Positions 17,023-26,035 of a DNA stretch of 64,000 nt are shown here, piece after piece. The notes below the pieces were generated by a model. It saw nothing but the letters and a program-made list of their open reading frames with translations, did no database searches and was not told where the DNA came from. Source of the stretch: Pedobacter panaciterrae (lineage in GTDB: Bacteria; Bacteroidota; Bacteroidia; Sphingobacteriales; Sphingobacteriaceae); NCBI RefSeq assembly GCF_001636695.1, contig NZ_LGEL01000013.1, positions 1-64,000 on the forward strand, given 5' to 3'. A program made the position numbers and the translations under genes. Every line of letters begins with the position of its first letter. The first letter of the stretch is position 1.

Positions 17023-17970
17023 TTAATTAATGTCCTCAAAATATTTTTGATAGATATCGTCCAGGCCGTAATCTTTTTGATGTACTCCCAGGATATCGTG
17101 TCTCTTTTCAACAAAAAAACGGACCAGAGCTGGTGTAATGTTCTGTTCACATTCAAACTCTACCGTATTTTCATTCACCGTGATCTGCTTAATGTGTTCC
17201 CATTCCTTCAGTTCCTGTTCTAATGACCACGGCTGTGGGATGGAATGCGCCAATTTAATTGATATGACATAGCCCTCTTTGCTAAATAAGTTGCCCGATA
17301 ATGTATCGATATTGCCCTGGGCCAATAGTTTACCCTTCACAAAGATCCCTACCCGATCGCATACTTGCTGCACATGATGTAAATGATGTGAGGAGAGCAG
17401 GACGGTTAATCCCTGCTCCTTGCTTAAACGCTTTATAAGTGTTAGAAATTCCCGAACACCGCTGGGATCAATCCCCAGGGTCGGTTCATCAAGAATGATC
17501 ACATCTGGCTGCTTAATCAATACTTCGGCCAATCCAAGGCGTTGTTTCATACCGCGGGAAAAGGTAGATGTTTTCTTGTTCATCGCTGAAGAAAGCCCGA
17601 CTATGTCCATCATCTCTGATGTACGTGTCATGATCTCATTTTCGGCGAGGCCGTTTAACCTTGCAATGTAAATTAGGTTTTCCAGCGCAGTCATGTTATC
17701 ATAAAAGCCTAAGCTGTCGGGCATATACCCCACTTTTCTCTTCACTGCAATGGGGCTGCTTGTTGCATTGTGGCCACAAACAAATGCAGAACCTTCTGTT
17801 GGATCAGTAAGTCCCAGCATCATTAGTATAGTTGTGGTTTTACCTGCACCGTTTGGCCCCAGCAGTCCAAAGATCTCGCCCTTATGAATGTCGAGGTTCA
17901 GATTATCTACGGCTCTTTGAGGACCATAACATTTGGTCAGGCCCTTGAGTTGAATTATAGGATCCTTCAT
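17023..17970 (-). CDS. ABC transporter ATPase (CcmA/NosF type)
   Basis: 315 residues. The nucleotide-binding domain has Walker A GPNGAGKTT (about 38-46), signature FSRGMKQRLGLAEVL, Walker B VIILDEPTLGIDP and switch LSSHHLHH. An extra C-terminal segment of about 90 residues follows, as in NosF/drug-type exporters. It is encoded between the NEW3-domain protein and the permease, all with gaps of five bases, so the three are one operon. Confidence 0.92.
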   Translation of the reverse strand: MKDPIIQLKGLTKCYGPQRAVDNLNLDIHKGEIFGLLGPNGAGKTTTILMMLGLTDPTEGSAFVCGHNATSSPIAVKRKVGYMPDSLGFYDNMTALENLIYIARLNGLAENEIMTRTSEMMDIVGLSSAMNKKTSTFSRGMKQRLGLAEVLIKQPDVIILDEPTLGIDPSGVREFLTLIKRLSKEQGLTVLLSSHHLHHVQQVCDRVGIFVKGKLLAQGNIDTLSGNLFSKEGYVISIKLAHSIPQPWSLEQELKEWEHIKQITVNENTVEFECEQNITPALVRFFVEKRHDILGVHQKDYGLDDIYQKYFEDIN

Positions 17971-17975
17971 TTTTC

Positions 17976-18833
17976 TTATCTTCTACCATACTTTCGGATG
18001 AGATAATATACGAGTGATACGGCTAACAGAATAACCAAAATACCGATCCACCCGGAGAGCAATGAAGTTGTAACAACCATCCTAAAAGCTGCCTGGGCAT
18101 TGCCATTGCTATTTGTTGCGGTAAAAGTAGCAGCATAGTCGCCTGCGATCGTCTTATCAGGAACCTTAAGGTTCGCGATTACGGATACAGACTTCCCTGG
18201 CTCCAATTGTTTGATTTTTGAAGGCTCAAAGGAGACTTCCCAACCGGTAGGTAATTGCGATGAGAGTTCAATGTCTGCCAAAGGCAGCGTACCCGAGTTC
18301 TTTATTTCCAGATTAATTTCCTTATGACTACCAGAGGTAAGCTCCTCACTCAGTCTTCCGGTTGGTGTAGTTAATGTTATTCCATAAGATCCCTTTACAA
18401 CAGCCTCCAAATTTAGGGATAAGGTGTCGGCATTAGAGATTGCCTTTAGCGGTATCTTGTATTTGCCTGGTGCTGCACTTGTGGATGCATTGATCTCTAT
18501 GGATACTTCCCGGGTGGTTCCTGCATCCATGTTCAGAGAGGTAACCTGATTGCCATCGACTTTGTAGCTGATTATCCAGCCAATTGGCAGATTGGTTTTG
18601 AATTCGAAAATCATCTGTTTAGCAGATGCATTATGCAAGCTGGTGTTGTAACGAAACGGTTCGTTCGTTGCGGCCTCGATATTAATCAGCTTTGCTGTAA
18701 AGCTGGATTTACCGCCAATACTTACAGCCGGACTTTGGGCATACAATACCTGCTGAGTTGTAAAAAATAAAAAGAAAAACGATAAAGATCTGAAACCTTT
18801 ACAGAGGTAGTTAAGTGGTAATTTAGTTAACAT
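17976..18833 (-). CDS. NEW3-domain membrane-anchored protein of the ABC operon
   Basis: 285 residues: signal peptide, then two beta-sandwich domains. The second (about 155-250: SGSHKEINLEIKNSGTLPLADIELSSQLPTGWEVSFEP) matches the NPCBM-associated NEW3 domain. A C-terminal helix (LLSGWIGILVILLAVSLVYYLI) with a basic tail anchors it in the inner membrane, domain outside. NEW3 proteins often sit next to NosFY-like ABC genes; the substrate is unknown. Confidence 0.82.
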   Translation of the reverse strand: MLTKLPLNYLCKGFRSLSFFFLFFTTQQVLYAQSPAVSIGGKSSFTAKLINIEAATNEPFRYNTSLHNASAKQMIFEFKTNLPIGWIISYKVDGNQVTSLNMDAGTTREVSIEINASTSAAPGKYKIPLKAISNADTLSLNLEAVVKGSYGITLTTPTGRLSEELTSGSHKEINLEIKNSGTLPLADIELSSQLPTGWEVSFEPSKIKQLEPGKSVSVIANLKVPDKTIAGDYAATFTATNSNGNAQAAFRMVVTTSLLSGWIGILVILLAVSLVYYLIRKYGRR

Positions 18834-19113
18834 AATCTAAACACTAGAATTGATAATAATAGCCTAAAAAAAATGTCGGTTCAATATTTTAGTTTGTCAG
18901 AACAAATCAAGAAAACAAATTAAAATTTTCAAACACATTTAACATTTTTTAACAAAAAAGAGGAAACGAAAAAACAGAATTAATTAATTTCTATAGATTA
19001 TATAGACTTTATTGAAATCTTCTATATTTGTCCTTAATTACGTGTGTATTCCATCGAATCTGTCTTCTATTGTAAATCACTTTAAAAAAAAATACATTTA
19101 CACAACCAAGTAT
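18834..19113. other. Divergent intergenic region between the NEW3 and sigma genes
   Basis: 280 AT-rich bases. The only signal I see is a TATATTTG at 19023-19030, matching the Bacteroidota -7 box on the plus strand, without a TTG at the expected upstream distance. It could drive the sigma factor gene at 19114. Confidence 0.35.
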
Positions 19114-19698
19114 ATGCCGTCGACTAAACTAACAAGTGCTTCTGATCAAGATCTGCTCCTGATATTTCAATCAGGGGATCGGGCTGCCTATAAGGAAATA
19201 TTTGACCGATACGATAAACTCCTTTTCCTATATGCCTACCGTAAACTGCAAAATACTGATGATGCACAGGATGTAGTTCAGGAGGTATTTATTAATTTGT
19301 GGAACAACAGAGAACATCTGAAAATAAATACCTCATTGAGCAATTACCTGTATGGCGCAGTTCGTAACAGGGCTTTAAATGTTTTCAGGGATAAAAGTAT
19401 TGATGACAAATGCATTGCATCATTACAATTGTTAATAGACACTGAAACTGCAACAACTGATTATCTTATCAGATCAAAGGACATTACACTACTTATCGAA
19501 AAAGAAATATCATTACTGCCGCCAAAGATGCGCGAGGTTTTTGAATTGAGAAGAAATGCTTATTTAAGCAATCGTGAAATTGCCGAATACCTGCACATAT
19601 CAGAACACACTGTGGCTACTCATATCAAAAAAGCACTGAAAGTTTTAAGATTACGTCTGGGAATAATCGCCTATATTATCCTGATTACAAATATTTAA
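19114..19698 (+). CDS. FecI-type ECF sigma factor of the sulfatase locus
   Basis: About 194 residues from the ATG at 19114 (an in-frame TTG at 19012 would add an unlikely tail). Region 2 is intact (YKEIFDRYDKLLFLYAYRKLQNTDDAQDVVQEVFINLWNN) and region 4 has LLPPKMREVFELRRNAYLSNREIAEYLHISEHTVATHIKKAL. The C-terminal hydrophobic tail (IIAYIILI) is common in these Bacteroidota sigmas. It should act with the FecR protein encoded next and the STN-domain SusC. Confidence 0.93.
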   Translation: MPSTKLTSASDQDLLLIFQSGDRAAYKEIFDRYDKLLFLYAYRKLQNTDDAQDVVQEVFINLWNNREHLKINTSLSNYLYGAVRNRALNVFRDKSIDDKCIASLQLLIDTETATTDYLIRSKDITLLIEKEISLLPPKMREVFELRRNAYLSNREIAEYLHISEHTVATHIKKALKVLRLRLGIIAYIILITNI

Positions 19699-19773
19699 AA
19701 TATTTTTCCGGTCCGGATACCCGATCCCCCTCTGGTTGTGTGTCTTTGCATTATTAAACGACAACTCTCCTTT

Positions 19774-20901
19774 ATGCAACACAAGGACGCAAAGCAATTA
19801 TTAGAAAAATACCGTTCAGGGACATGCTCACCTGAGGAAAAGGCATTGATTGAATATTGGTTCCACCATTTAAGGGCTGATGAAGACCATAATTTATCAG
19901 CTGATGAACTGGAAATAGCACATACCGACATGTGGCATAAGGCTAAGCCACCAATAAAGATCATAACCGCCAAACGTTATATACGCGTTGCGGCAGCAAT
20001 ATTTATATTGTTTGGTGTGGCTCTAAGTGGACACTTTTTATTAAAAGCGCCTGATGCCGCACCACATATAGTAAAAAATATAAGTGAGGATATCGCGCCC
20101 GGTGGCAATAAGGCAATACTTACACTTTCTAATGGGCAGCAGATTGTACTTACTGATGCAAGAAATGGAAATATAGCGACCGAGCACCTAACACTAATCA
20201 ATAAAACTGAGGATGGTCAGGTTGTTTATGAAGATAAGGGCGACCATCAGACCCTTGCTTACAACACCATAACTACACCACGAGGAGGACAGTATTCACT
20301 TACGCTGTCAGACGGCACAAAGGTTTTCTTAAATGCGGCATCCTCATTAAAATATCCGGTAGCATTTTCAGGTACTCAGCGTGAGGTAGAACTTACCGGA
20401 GAAGGATATTTTGAGGTCGCTCATAACGCGGCAAAACCATTTAAAGTAAGTAGTGGGAATCAGGTTGTTGAAGTTCTGGGCACTCACTTTAACATCAACA
20501 GTTACTCAGATACTCCTGTCATAAAAACCACACTGATTGAGGGCAGTGTAAAAATTTCGGCGGGTAAACAAACACTTCTGCTTAAACCTGGACAACAGTC
20601 GCAGGCCATTGCAGGCATGGCTGATGGTTTCAAGCTCATTCTTAATAAGAATGTTGATGTTTCGACTGAAATTGCCTGGAAAAATGGCTTATTCCAATTT
20701 AATGATGCCGCCATAACGGAGGTAATGCAAAATGCAGCCAGATGGTATGACCTTGATGTAGTTTATGAAGGTGATTTGCCAGTTATTAAGATAACCGGCC
20801 AGATTTCAAGAAAAGTTAACCTATCGGGATTGCTGGAACTGATGAAATTTGCAGGAGCCAGTATCAAGACCGAAGGACGAAAAGTTACAATATCAAAATA
20901 A
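19774..20901 (+). CDS. FecR-family anti-sigma factor
   Basis: About 375 residues from the ATG at 19774. A cytoplasmic N-terminus (KDAKQLLEKYRSGTCSPEEKALIEYW) precedes one membrane helix (about 72-90) and a periplasmic FecR domain with TPRGGQYSLTLSDGTKVFLNAASSLKYP and FNINSYSD; the C-terminal part has a DUF4974-like STN-type fold (ITEVMQNAARWYDLDVVY). It transmits a signal from the SusC STN domain to the sigma factor. Confidence 0.94.
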   Translation: MQHKDAKQLLEKYRSGTCSPEEKALIEYWFHHLRADEDHNLSADELEIAHTDMWHKAKPPIKIITAKRYIRVAAAIFILFGVALSGHFLLKAPDAAPHIVKNISEDIAPGGNKAILTLSNGQQIVLTDARNGNIATEHLTLINKTEDGQVVYEDKGDHQTLAYNTITTPRGGQYSLTLSDGTKVFLNAASSLKYPVAFSGTQREVELTGEGYFEVAHNAAKPFKVSSGNQVVEVLGTHFNINSYSDTPVIKTTLIEGSVKISAGKQTLLLKPGQQSQAIAGMADGFKLILNKNVDVSTEIAWKNGLFQFNDAAITEVMQNAARWYDLDVVYEGDLPVIKITGQISRKVNLSGLLELMKFAGASIKTEGRKVTISK

Positions 20902-20968
20902 ACCAATTTATAACATAAACCCATTGACATGATAAGAGCACTACAAAAGACCTGACGACCCAAACCCC

Positions 20969-21064
20969 TGATAGTATGCAAGTGGCGTGATGATGCCACA
21001 TTAACATAAAAAAGCCGGTAAGTGTTTGCCCACTTTGCCGGCCATATGTCTGGGGTAACTATCA
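20969..21064 (+). promoter_or_regulatory. Structured leader before the SusC gene
   Basis: The 212-base gap before the SusC gene holds nested pairings: TGATAGT (20969-20975) with ACTATCA (21058-21064), a hairpin GTGGC-N8-GCCAC (20982-20999) and an imperfect GCCGG hairpin (21013-21042). No T-run follows on the plus strand, so it looks more like a folded 5' leader than a terminator. Weak evidence. Confidence 0.3.
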
Positions 21065-21114
21065 TCAAAATTTGAACAATTGAATCTAATCGTAAACCCA
21101 AACTTCACGAAAAT

Positions 21115-24100
21115 ATGAATTTTAAATTAAAGCCTGGCGCTTTATGGCCGGGCATTCGTAAAATTTTTCTGGTTATGAAACTCATTGCTATTTTCCTTTT
21201 AGCAGCATTGGTACAGGTGCAAGCCAAAACATATGCTCAAAATATAACCATTCAAGAAGAAAACATTACCATTGAAAAAGTATTGCGGCTCATTGAAAAG
21301 CAAAGCAAATACCAAATCTTGTACATCAATGATCTGGAGATATTAAAGACAAAAAAAATCAATATTAATGTCGATAATGTGCCCCTTGTTCAGGTACTTA
21401 ACCGCTGCTTAAGCGGCTTGCCTGTTAGTTACGCGATAGTTCAGCAAACTATAGCGCTTAAGAGTATCCCCATCCTTGAACCATCAGCTGAAAAAATTGA
21501 CTTTAAAGTCAGCGGAACCGTGACCGATACACAGGGGTTACCCCTACCGGGTGTTTCTGTTGTGGTTAAAGGAACGGATAAGGGTGTTGCTACCGATCCT
21601 AATGGTAAATATTCAATAAATGCAGCCGATGGTAACCAGGTTCTTGTATTCACATTTGTAGGTTATGAAAGAAAGGAAGTGCCTATAAACAATACTACAC
21701 GCATAAATGTACAACTTAAAGAGCTTTCTACTGCACTGGATGATGTGGTTGTTGTGGGTTATGGAACTCAAAAGAAGAGTGATGTAACTGGTGCTATTAC
21801 TTCACTAAAAACTGAAGATTTTAACAAAGGTGCCGCTGCTTCCCTAAACCAGCTGATGGCGGGCAAAGCAGCAGGTGTGCGTATTGTACAAAACAGCAAT
21901 GAGCCGGGTGGCGGTATCTCAGTTAACATACGTGGTGCCGGTTCTGTTAGTGCAGGTACGGAGCCTTTATATGTTGTGGATGGTTTACCACTGGACAACA
22001 CCCCTCCGGTAACCGGCGCAGGCCGTAACTATGTTGCTTCGAACACCGTACGTAGTCCGTTAAATTCCATTAATCCTGCCGACATTGCCTCTATCGAGAT
22101 TTTGAAGGATGCTTCTGCTACAGCCATTTACGGATCCAGAGGCGCGAATGGTGTAATCATCATCACCACCAAAAAAGGTAAGGAAGGCAAAACAAATGTC
22201 AATTACTCGGCCTATCTTGGCTTACAAAATGTAGCTAAAAAACTGGACGTACTGAACGCCGATGAGTATATGACGGTGTTAAATGACATTATTGCTAATG
22301 GAGGCGGATCGGCCAGTGAAAAGGTAGGCGGAATACAGGATGGCGGTACCGACTGGCAGGATCAGATTTATAAGCGCAATGCGCAGATACAGAACCACAA
22401 CCTTTCTATATCCGGCGGCAATACCAAATCCACTTTTTTTGTTGGCTTAAACTATTACGACCAGCAGGGTGTGGTTATCACTTCGGGTATTAAAAGATAC
22501 AGTGCCCGTTTGAACTTAACCAACGAGGTATCCGATAAATTCAACATCGGGTTAAACTTAAGCACCAGTTATACTCAGGACAATCTTGCACCTGAAGGAA
22601 ATGGTTTTAACGAGAACGGCGGCACCATTTATTCGGCATTAAATATGGATCCTACCATTTCTGTCAGAGACCCATCAACAGGACTTTATCAGCTATCGCC
22701 CTATATTACCATAGATAACCCACTGGCTATAGTTTATGGCAAGAAAGCCAGCTCAGCAGCCTATCGTACCTATGGTACTTTCTTTGCCAATTATAAAATT
22801 ATACCTGATCTGGAAGCAAAAATAAACATTGGTGGTGATATACTAACACAACGCAGGGATGTATATGTTGACAGAACAACCATAGCCGGCCAGGCGGCAA
22901 GCGGAGCAGCATCAGTACTGAATGGTACAGTAAGCAATTACGTAGCCGAAGGTACACTAACCTACCATAAGAATTTTGGGGTACACCAAATTACCGCACT
23001 TGCGGGTGCAACTACACAACGTTTTATTACCTCCCGCAATTCTCTTGAGGCAAGCGGATTTCCTTCAGACGCTACAGGGACAGACAATGTAGGTTCAGGC
23101 ACGCAAAGTACCTATTCTGTGGGAAGTACAAAACTTGCAAACCGTCTGTTGTCTTTCTTAGGTAGGATCAACTACTCGCTAATGAACAAATACTTGTTTA
23201 CTGCATCTTTCCGGGCAGATGGGTCATCCAGATTTGGTGCGAATAACCGCTTTGGCTACTTTCCTTCCTTTTCGGGAGCATGGAAGATCAATGAGGAGGA
23301 GTTTATGAAAAATATCACCAGCATCAGTAATTTAAAGCTAAAAGCCAGCTGGGGCCGTACCGGTAATCAATCAATTGCAGATTACCAGTCTTTTGAAACT
23401 TATAGTTCTGGTCCACTGGGTGTATTTAACGGGCAGCTGATTTCTACCCAGGAACCGGCGCGACTGCCTAATCCTGATCTGAAATGGGAAACTACCGAAC
23501 AGACAAATTTTGGTTTTGAAATCGGTTTACTCAATGACAGGATAGCTGCCGGATTTGACTATTACACCAAAAGAACCTATGATATGCTGTTGAATAAACC
23601 TGTAACCACTACAAGTGGTTTTACCAGTCAGCTAACCAATATAGGCAGTATACGCAATACTGGTTTAGAACTAACTATAAACTCTAAAAACATCGATAAA
23701 ACCTTTAAATGGAATACCTCGGTTAACATGGCAACCATTCGCAATAAGGTGATCGATCTGGGCGGTGCCAGGGAGATCATTGCAGGTTCGGCTGGTGTAC
23801 TGGGTGACCAGCCTGCTATCATCAGACCTGGTGAACCGCTCTACTCCTTTTACGGTTATGAAGTTATAGGTGTATGGCAGACTGGCGATGATTTCAGCAA
23901 AACTACAGACGCGGTACATCCTGGTGATCTGAAATACCGCGACGTAAATGGTGACGGCACAGTCAATGCAAATGACAGAGTTATTTTAGGTAACAGTTTT
24001 CCAAAATTCACCTGGGGACTTAACAATAATTTTTCTTACAAGCGATTTTCTCTTGACATACAGATAGAAGGCGTACACGGACTTAAAATGTTCAACAATA

Positions 24101-24492
24101 ACCTCGCGGATGTATATTTCCCGGTAAATTTTAGACGGAATAAATTTGCGGAACCTTATTTACAGCGATGGACAGCAAGCAATCCTTCAAACGTATATCC
24201 CTCCTTTGTAACCCCACTGAGTCAGGGTCAAAAGATTATTAATTCGTATACCGTGCAGGATGCTTCATATATCAGGTTGCAAACGGTTACACTAAGTTAT
24301 AGCTTTCCGGCGGTTAATAAGGTATTCCGCTCAGGAACTGTATATGTTACCGGTCAGAACTTGTTTACAAAAACTAATTATGATGGTATGGATCCCGCTG
24401 TAAATCCAAATGGCAATGCCAATTACAGAGTTGATTTCAACTCTTATCCGCTTTCCTCAACCTTTTTGTTTGGGGTAAATTTTGACTTCTGA
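21115..24492 (+). CDS. SusC/RagA TonB-linked receptor with STN domain
   Basis: 1125 residues. Signal segment (about 18-42), an STN domain (about 50-112: IEKVLRLIEKQSKYQILYIND), a carboxypeptidase-regulatory-like domain (about 125-205), a TonB plug with GAGSVSAGTEPLYVVDGLPLDN and ILKDASATAIYGSRGANGVIIITTKKG, and a large barrel ending FGVNFDF. The STN domain matches the FecI/FecR pair upstream, so substrate binding is expected to switch on the locus. Paired with the SusD gene 46 bases downstream. Confidence 0.96.
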   Translation: MNFKLKPGALWPGIRKIFLVMKLIAIFLLAALVQVQAKTYAQNITIQEENITIEKVLRLIEKQSKYQILYINDLEILKTKKININVDNVPLVQVLNRCLSGLPVSYAIVQQTIALKSIPILEPSAEKIDFKVSGTVTDTQGLPLPGVSVVVKGTDKGVATDPNGKYSINAADGNQVLVFTFVGYERKEVPINNTTRINVQLKELSTALDDVVVVGYGTQKKSDVTGAITSLKTEDFNKGAAASLNQLMAGKAAGVRIVQNSNEPGGGISVNIRGAGSVSAGTEPLYVVDGLPLDNTPPVTGAGRNYVASNTVRSPLNSINPADIASIEILKDASATAIYGSRGANGVIIITTKKGKEGKTNVNYSAYLGLQNVAKKLDVLNADEYMTVLNDIIANGGGSASEKVGGIQDGGTDWQDQIYKRNAQIQNHNLSISGGNTKSTFFVGLNYYDQQGVVITSGIKRYSARLNLTNEVSDKFNIGLNLSTSYTQDNLAPEGNGFNENGGTIYSALNMDPTISVRDPSTGLYQLSPYITIDNPLAIVYGKKASSAAYRTYGTFFANYKIIPDLEAKINIGGDILTQRRDVYVDRTTIAGQAASGAASVLNGTVSNYVAEGTLTYHKNFGVHQITALAGATTQRFITSRNSLEASGFPSDATGTDNVGSGTQSTYSVGSTKLANRLLSFLGRINYSLMNKYLFTASFRADGSSRFGANNRFGYFPSFSGAWKINEEEFMKNITSISNLKLKASWGRTGNQSIADYQSFETYSSGPLGVFNGQLISTQEPARLPNPDLKWETTEQTNFGFEIGLLNDRIAAGFDYYTKRTYDMLLNKPVTTTSGFTSQLTNIGSIRNTGLELTINSKNIDKTFKWNTSVNMATIRNKVIDLGGAREIIAGSAGVLGDQPAIIRPGEPLYSFYGYEVIGVWQTGDDFSKTTDAVHPGDLKYRDVNGDGTVNANDRVILGNSFPKFTWGLNNNFSYKRFSLDIQIEGVHGLKMFNNNLADVYFPVNFRRNKFAEPYLQRWTASNPSNVYPSFVTPLSQGQKIINSYTVQDASYIRLQTVTLSYSFPAVNKVFRSGTVYVTGQNLFTKTNYDGMDPAVNPNGNANYRVDFNSYPLSSTFLFGVNFDF

Positions 24493-24538
24493 TAATGAAT
24501 TAACACCGAAAAAATCATTTAACAAATAATATATTGTT

Positions 24539-26017
24539 ATGAAAATATTTAAGATATATACACTATGCGGTTTCCTGCTACTCTCAGTAATGTCCTGCAA
24601 GAAACTACTGGACGAACCGGTATATTCACAGCTGGTTCCGGACAACTTCCTGACCACTGAAGATGGTATAAAGAGTGTACTAAGAGCGGCGTATGTCCGC
24701 GAAGCCCGTGTACAGGGCCAAACAGCAGCAAAGGGCACTATTCTCTCACAGGAAGCAGTTACAGATATTATGTTTCAAACTGCTGGTGCTGATAACAGGC
24801 AAATGCTGCAATTCCTGAACTTTACCTGGGACGCAAATCTGGACTGGCTTTTCACTATGCTATGGAGCCCATCCTATCTGGCTATCAGAGATGCAAATTC
24901 AGTAATGGATAACATTGATAAAGCCAACATCAGTGAAGCACTAAAAACTCAATACAAAGCAGAGGCCCGGTTTGTACGCGCGATCAGTTATTATAGTTTA
25001 TACAATTTCTTTGGTCCGGTACCCATTCGCACGACGACAGTAAATGCATCTGAGAACATGGTGCGTGCAAGTGATGCCGAAATGCGAACATTTATTGAAA
25101 CCGAGCTTAAAGAGGTTTTATCTGACTTGCCGGATCCCGGTTCAGAAGAATACGGCAGGGCCAACAAGGGTGCCGTTCGTGCCTATCTATGTAAGTTCTA
25201 CCTGAACACCAAACAGTGGCAAAAATCTGCTGATATGGCTAAAGAGATTATAGACATGGGAAAATACATGCTAAACGGAAATTATTCGGCCATGTTCAGA
25301 ATAGAAAATGAGCGCAATAAGGAATACATATGGGTAAGACCAGCTTACCCGGCTGCTGTTGGTAATGGTCCAAGTAATGACTGGGAAGCCTATGTTTTCC
25401 CGGTTGGCTTTCAGAAAGACCCCATTAGTGGTCTTGTATATCTGAGCAACTGGCGTAATTATGCCGCACAGTACTCCTTGCGTGATGCCTTTTACAATAC
25501 TTTTGAAACAAAAGATAAGCGTAAAGAAACCGTATTAACTTCCTATATCAATACGCAAGGCCAAACCGTATCATTGTTGAACAACACCAATAATACCAGA
25601 CCTCTAAAATTCTGGCCAGATCCCGCAGCTATAGATGGAGGTGGAGGAAATGACATCCCCGTAATCAGATATGCAGACATCCTGCTGTCTCGTGCCGAGG
25701 CGCTTAATGAATTAAACGGGTCAAATACCGAAACCATAAGCCTGATTAACCAGATCCGTGTGAGGGCCGGTTTAGATGAGGTAAAACAGGCCGATTTTGC
25801 GGACAAGGATGAGCTTCGTGACCAAATAATTAAGGAACGGGGCTGGGAGTTCTATTGCGAAGGGCTGCGAAGAGAGGATCTTATCAGGACAGGAAAATTC
25901 ATACCCGGCGCACTTGCAAGAGGTGTTACTAATGCCAAACCGCATCATGTTTTATATCCGATACCTCAGCAGGCAATGGATTCTGACAGCAAATTGGTAC
26001 AAAATACAGGTTATTAA
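24539..26017 (+). CDS. SusD/RagB-family surface substrate-binding lipoprotein
   Basis: 492 residues with lipoprotein signal LLLSVMSC. The SusD fold is shown by the N-terminal LTTEDGIKSVLRAAYV, the TPR-like helices (AEARFVRAISYYSLYNFFGPVP, RANKGAVRAYLCKFYLNTKQW) and the C-terminal VIRYADILLSRAEALNELNG and ERGWEFYCEGLRREDLIRTGKF. It should cap the SusC barrel and bind the sulfated substrate. Confidence 0.95.
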   Translation: MKIFKIYTLCGFLLLSVMSCKKLLDEPVYSQLVPDNFLTTEDGIKSVLRAAYVREARVQGQTAAKGTILSQEAVTDIMFQTAGADNRQMLQFLNFTWDANLDWLFTMLWSPSYLAIRDANSVMDNIDKANISEALKTQYKAEARFVRAISYYSLYNFFGPVPIRTTTVNASENMVRASDAEMRTFIETELKEVLSDLPDPGSEEYGRANKGAVRAYLCKFYLNTKQWQKSADMAKEIIDMGKYMLNGNYSAMFRIENERNKEYIWVRPAYPAAVGNGPSNDWEAYVFPVGFQKDPISGLVYLSNWRNYAAQYSLRDAFYNTFETKDKRKETVLTSYINTQGQTVSLLNNTNNTRPLKFWPDPAAIDGGGGNDIPVIRYADILLSRAEALNELNGSNTETISLINQIRVRAGLDEVKQADFADKDELRDQIIKERGWEFYCEGLRREDLIRTGKFIPGALARGVTNAKPHHVLYPIPQQAMDSDSKLVQNTGY

Positions 26018-26035
26018 GCTAGAATAAAAAATCAT

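Noticed and set aside
19012-19113. TTG-initiated extension of the FecI-type sigma factor
   Set aside because: The added residues do not resemble sigma factors, and the -7 box TATATTTG lies inside it.
19738-19773. GTG-initiated extension of the FecR protein
   Set aside because: The ATG at 19774 begins the normal FecR N-terminus (KDAKQLLEKY).
21013-21042. GCCGG hairpin as a terminator before the SusC gene
   Set aside because: It is followed by GCCATATG on the plus strand with no T-run; it is kept only as part of a possible folded leader.
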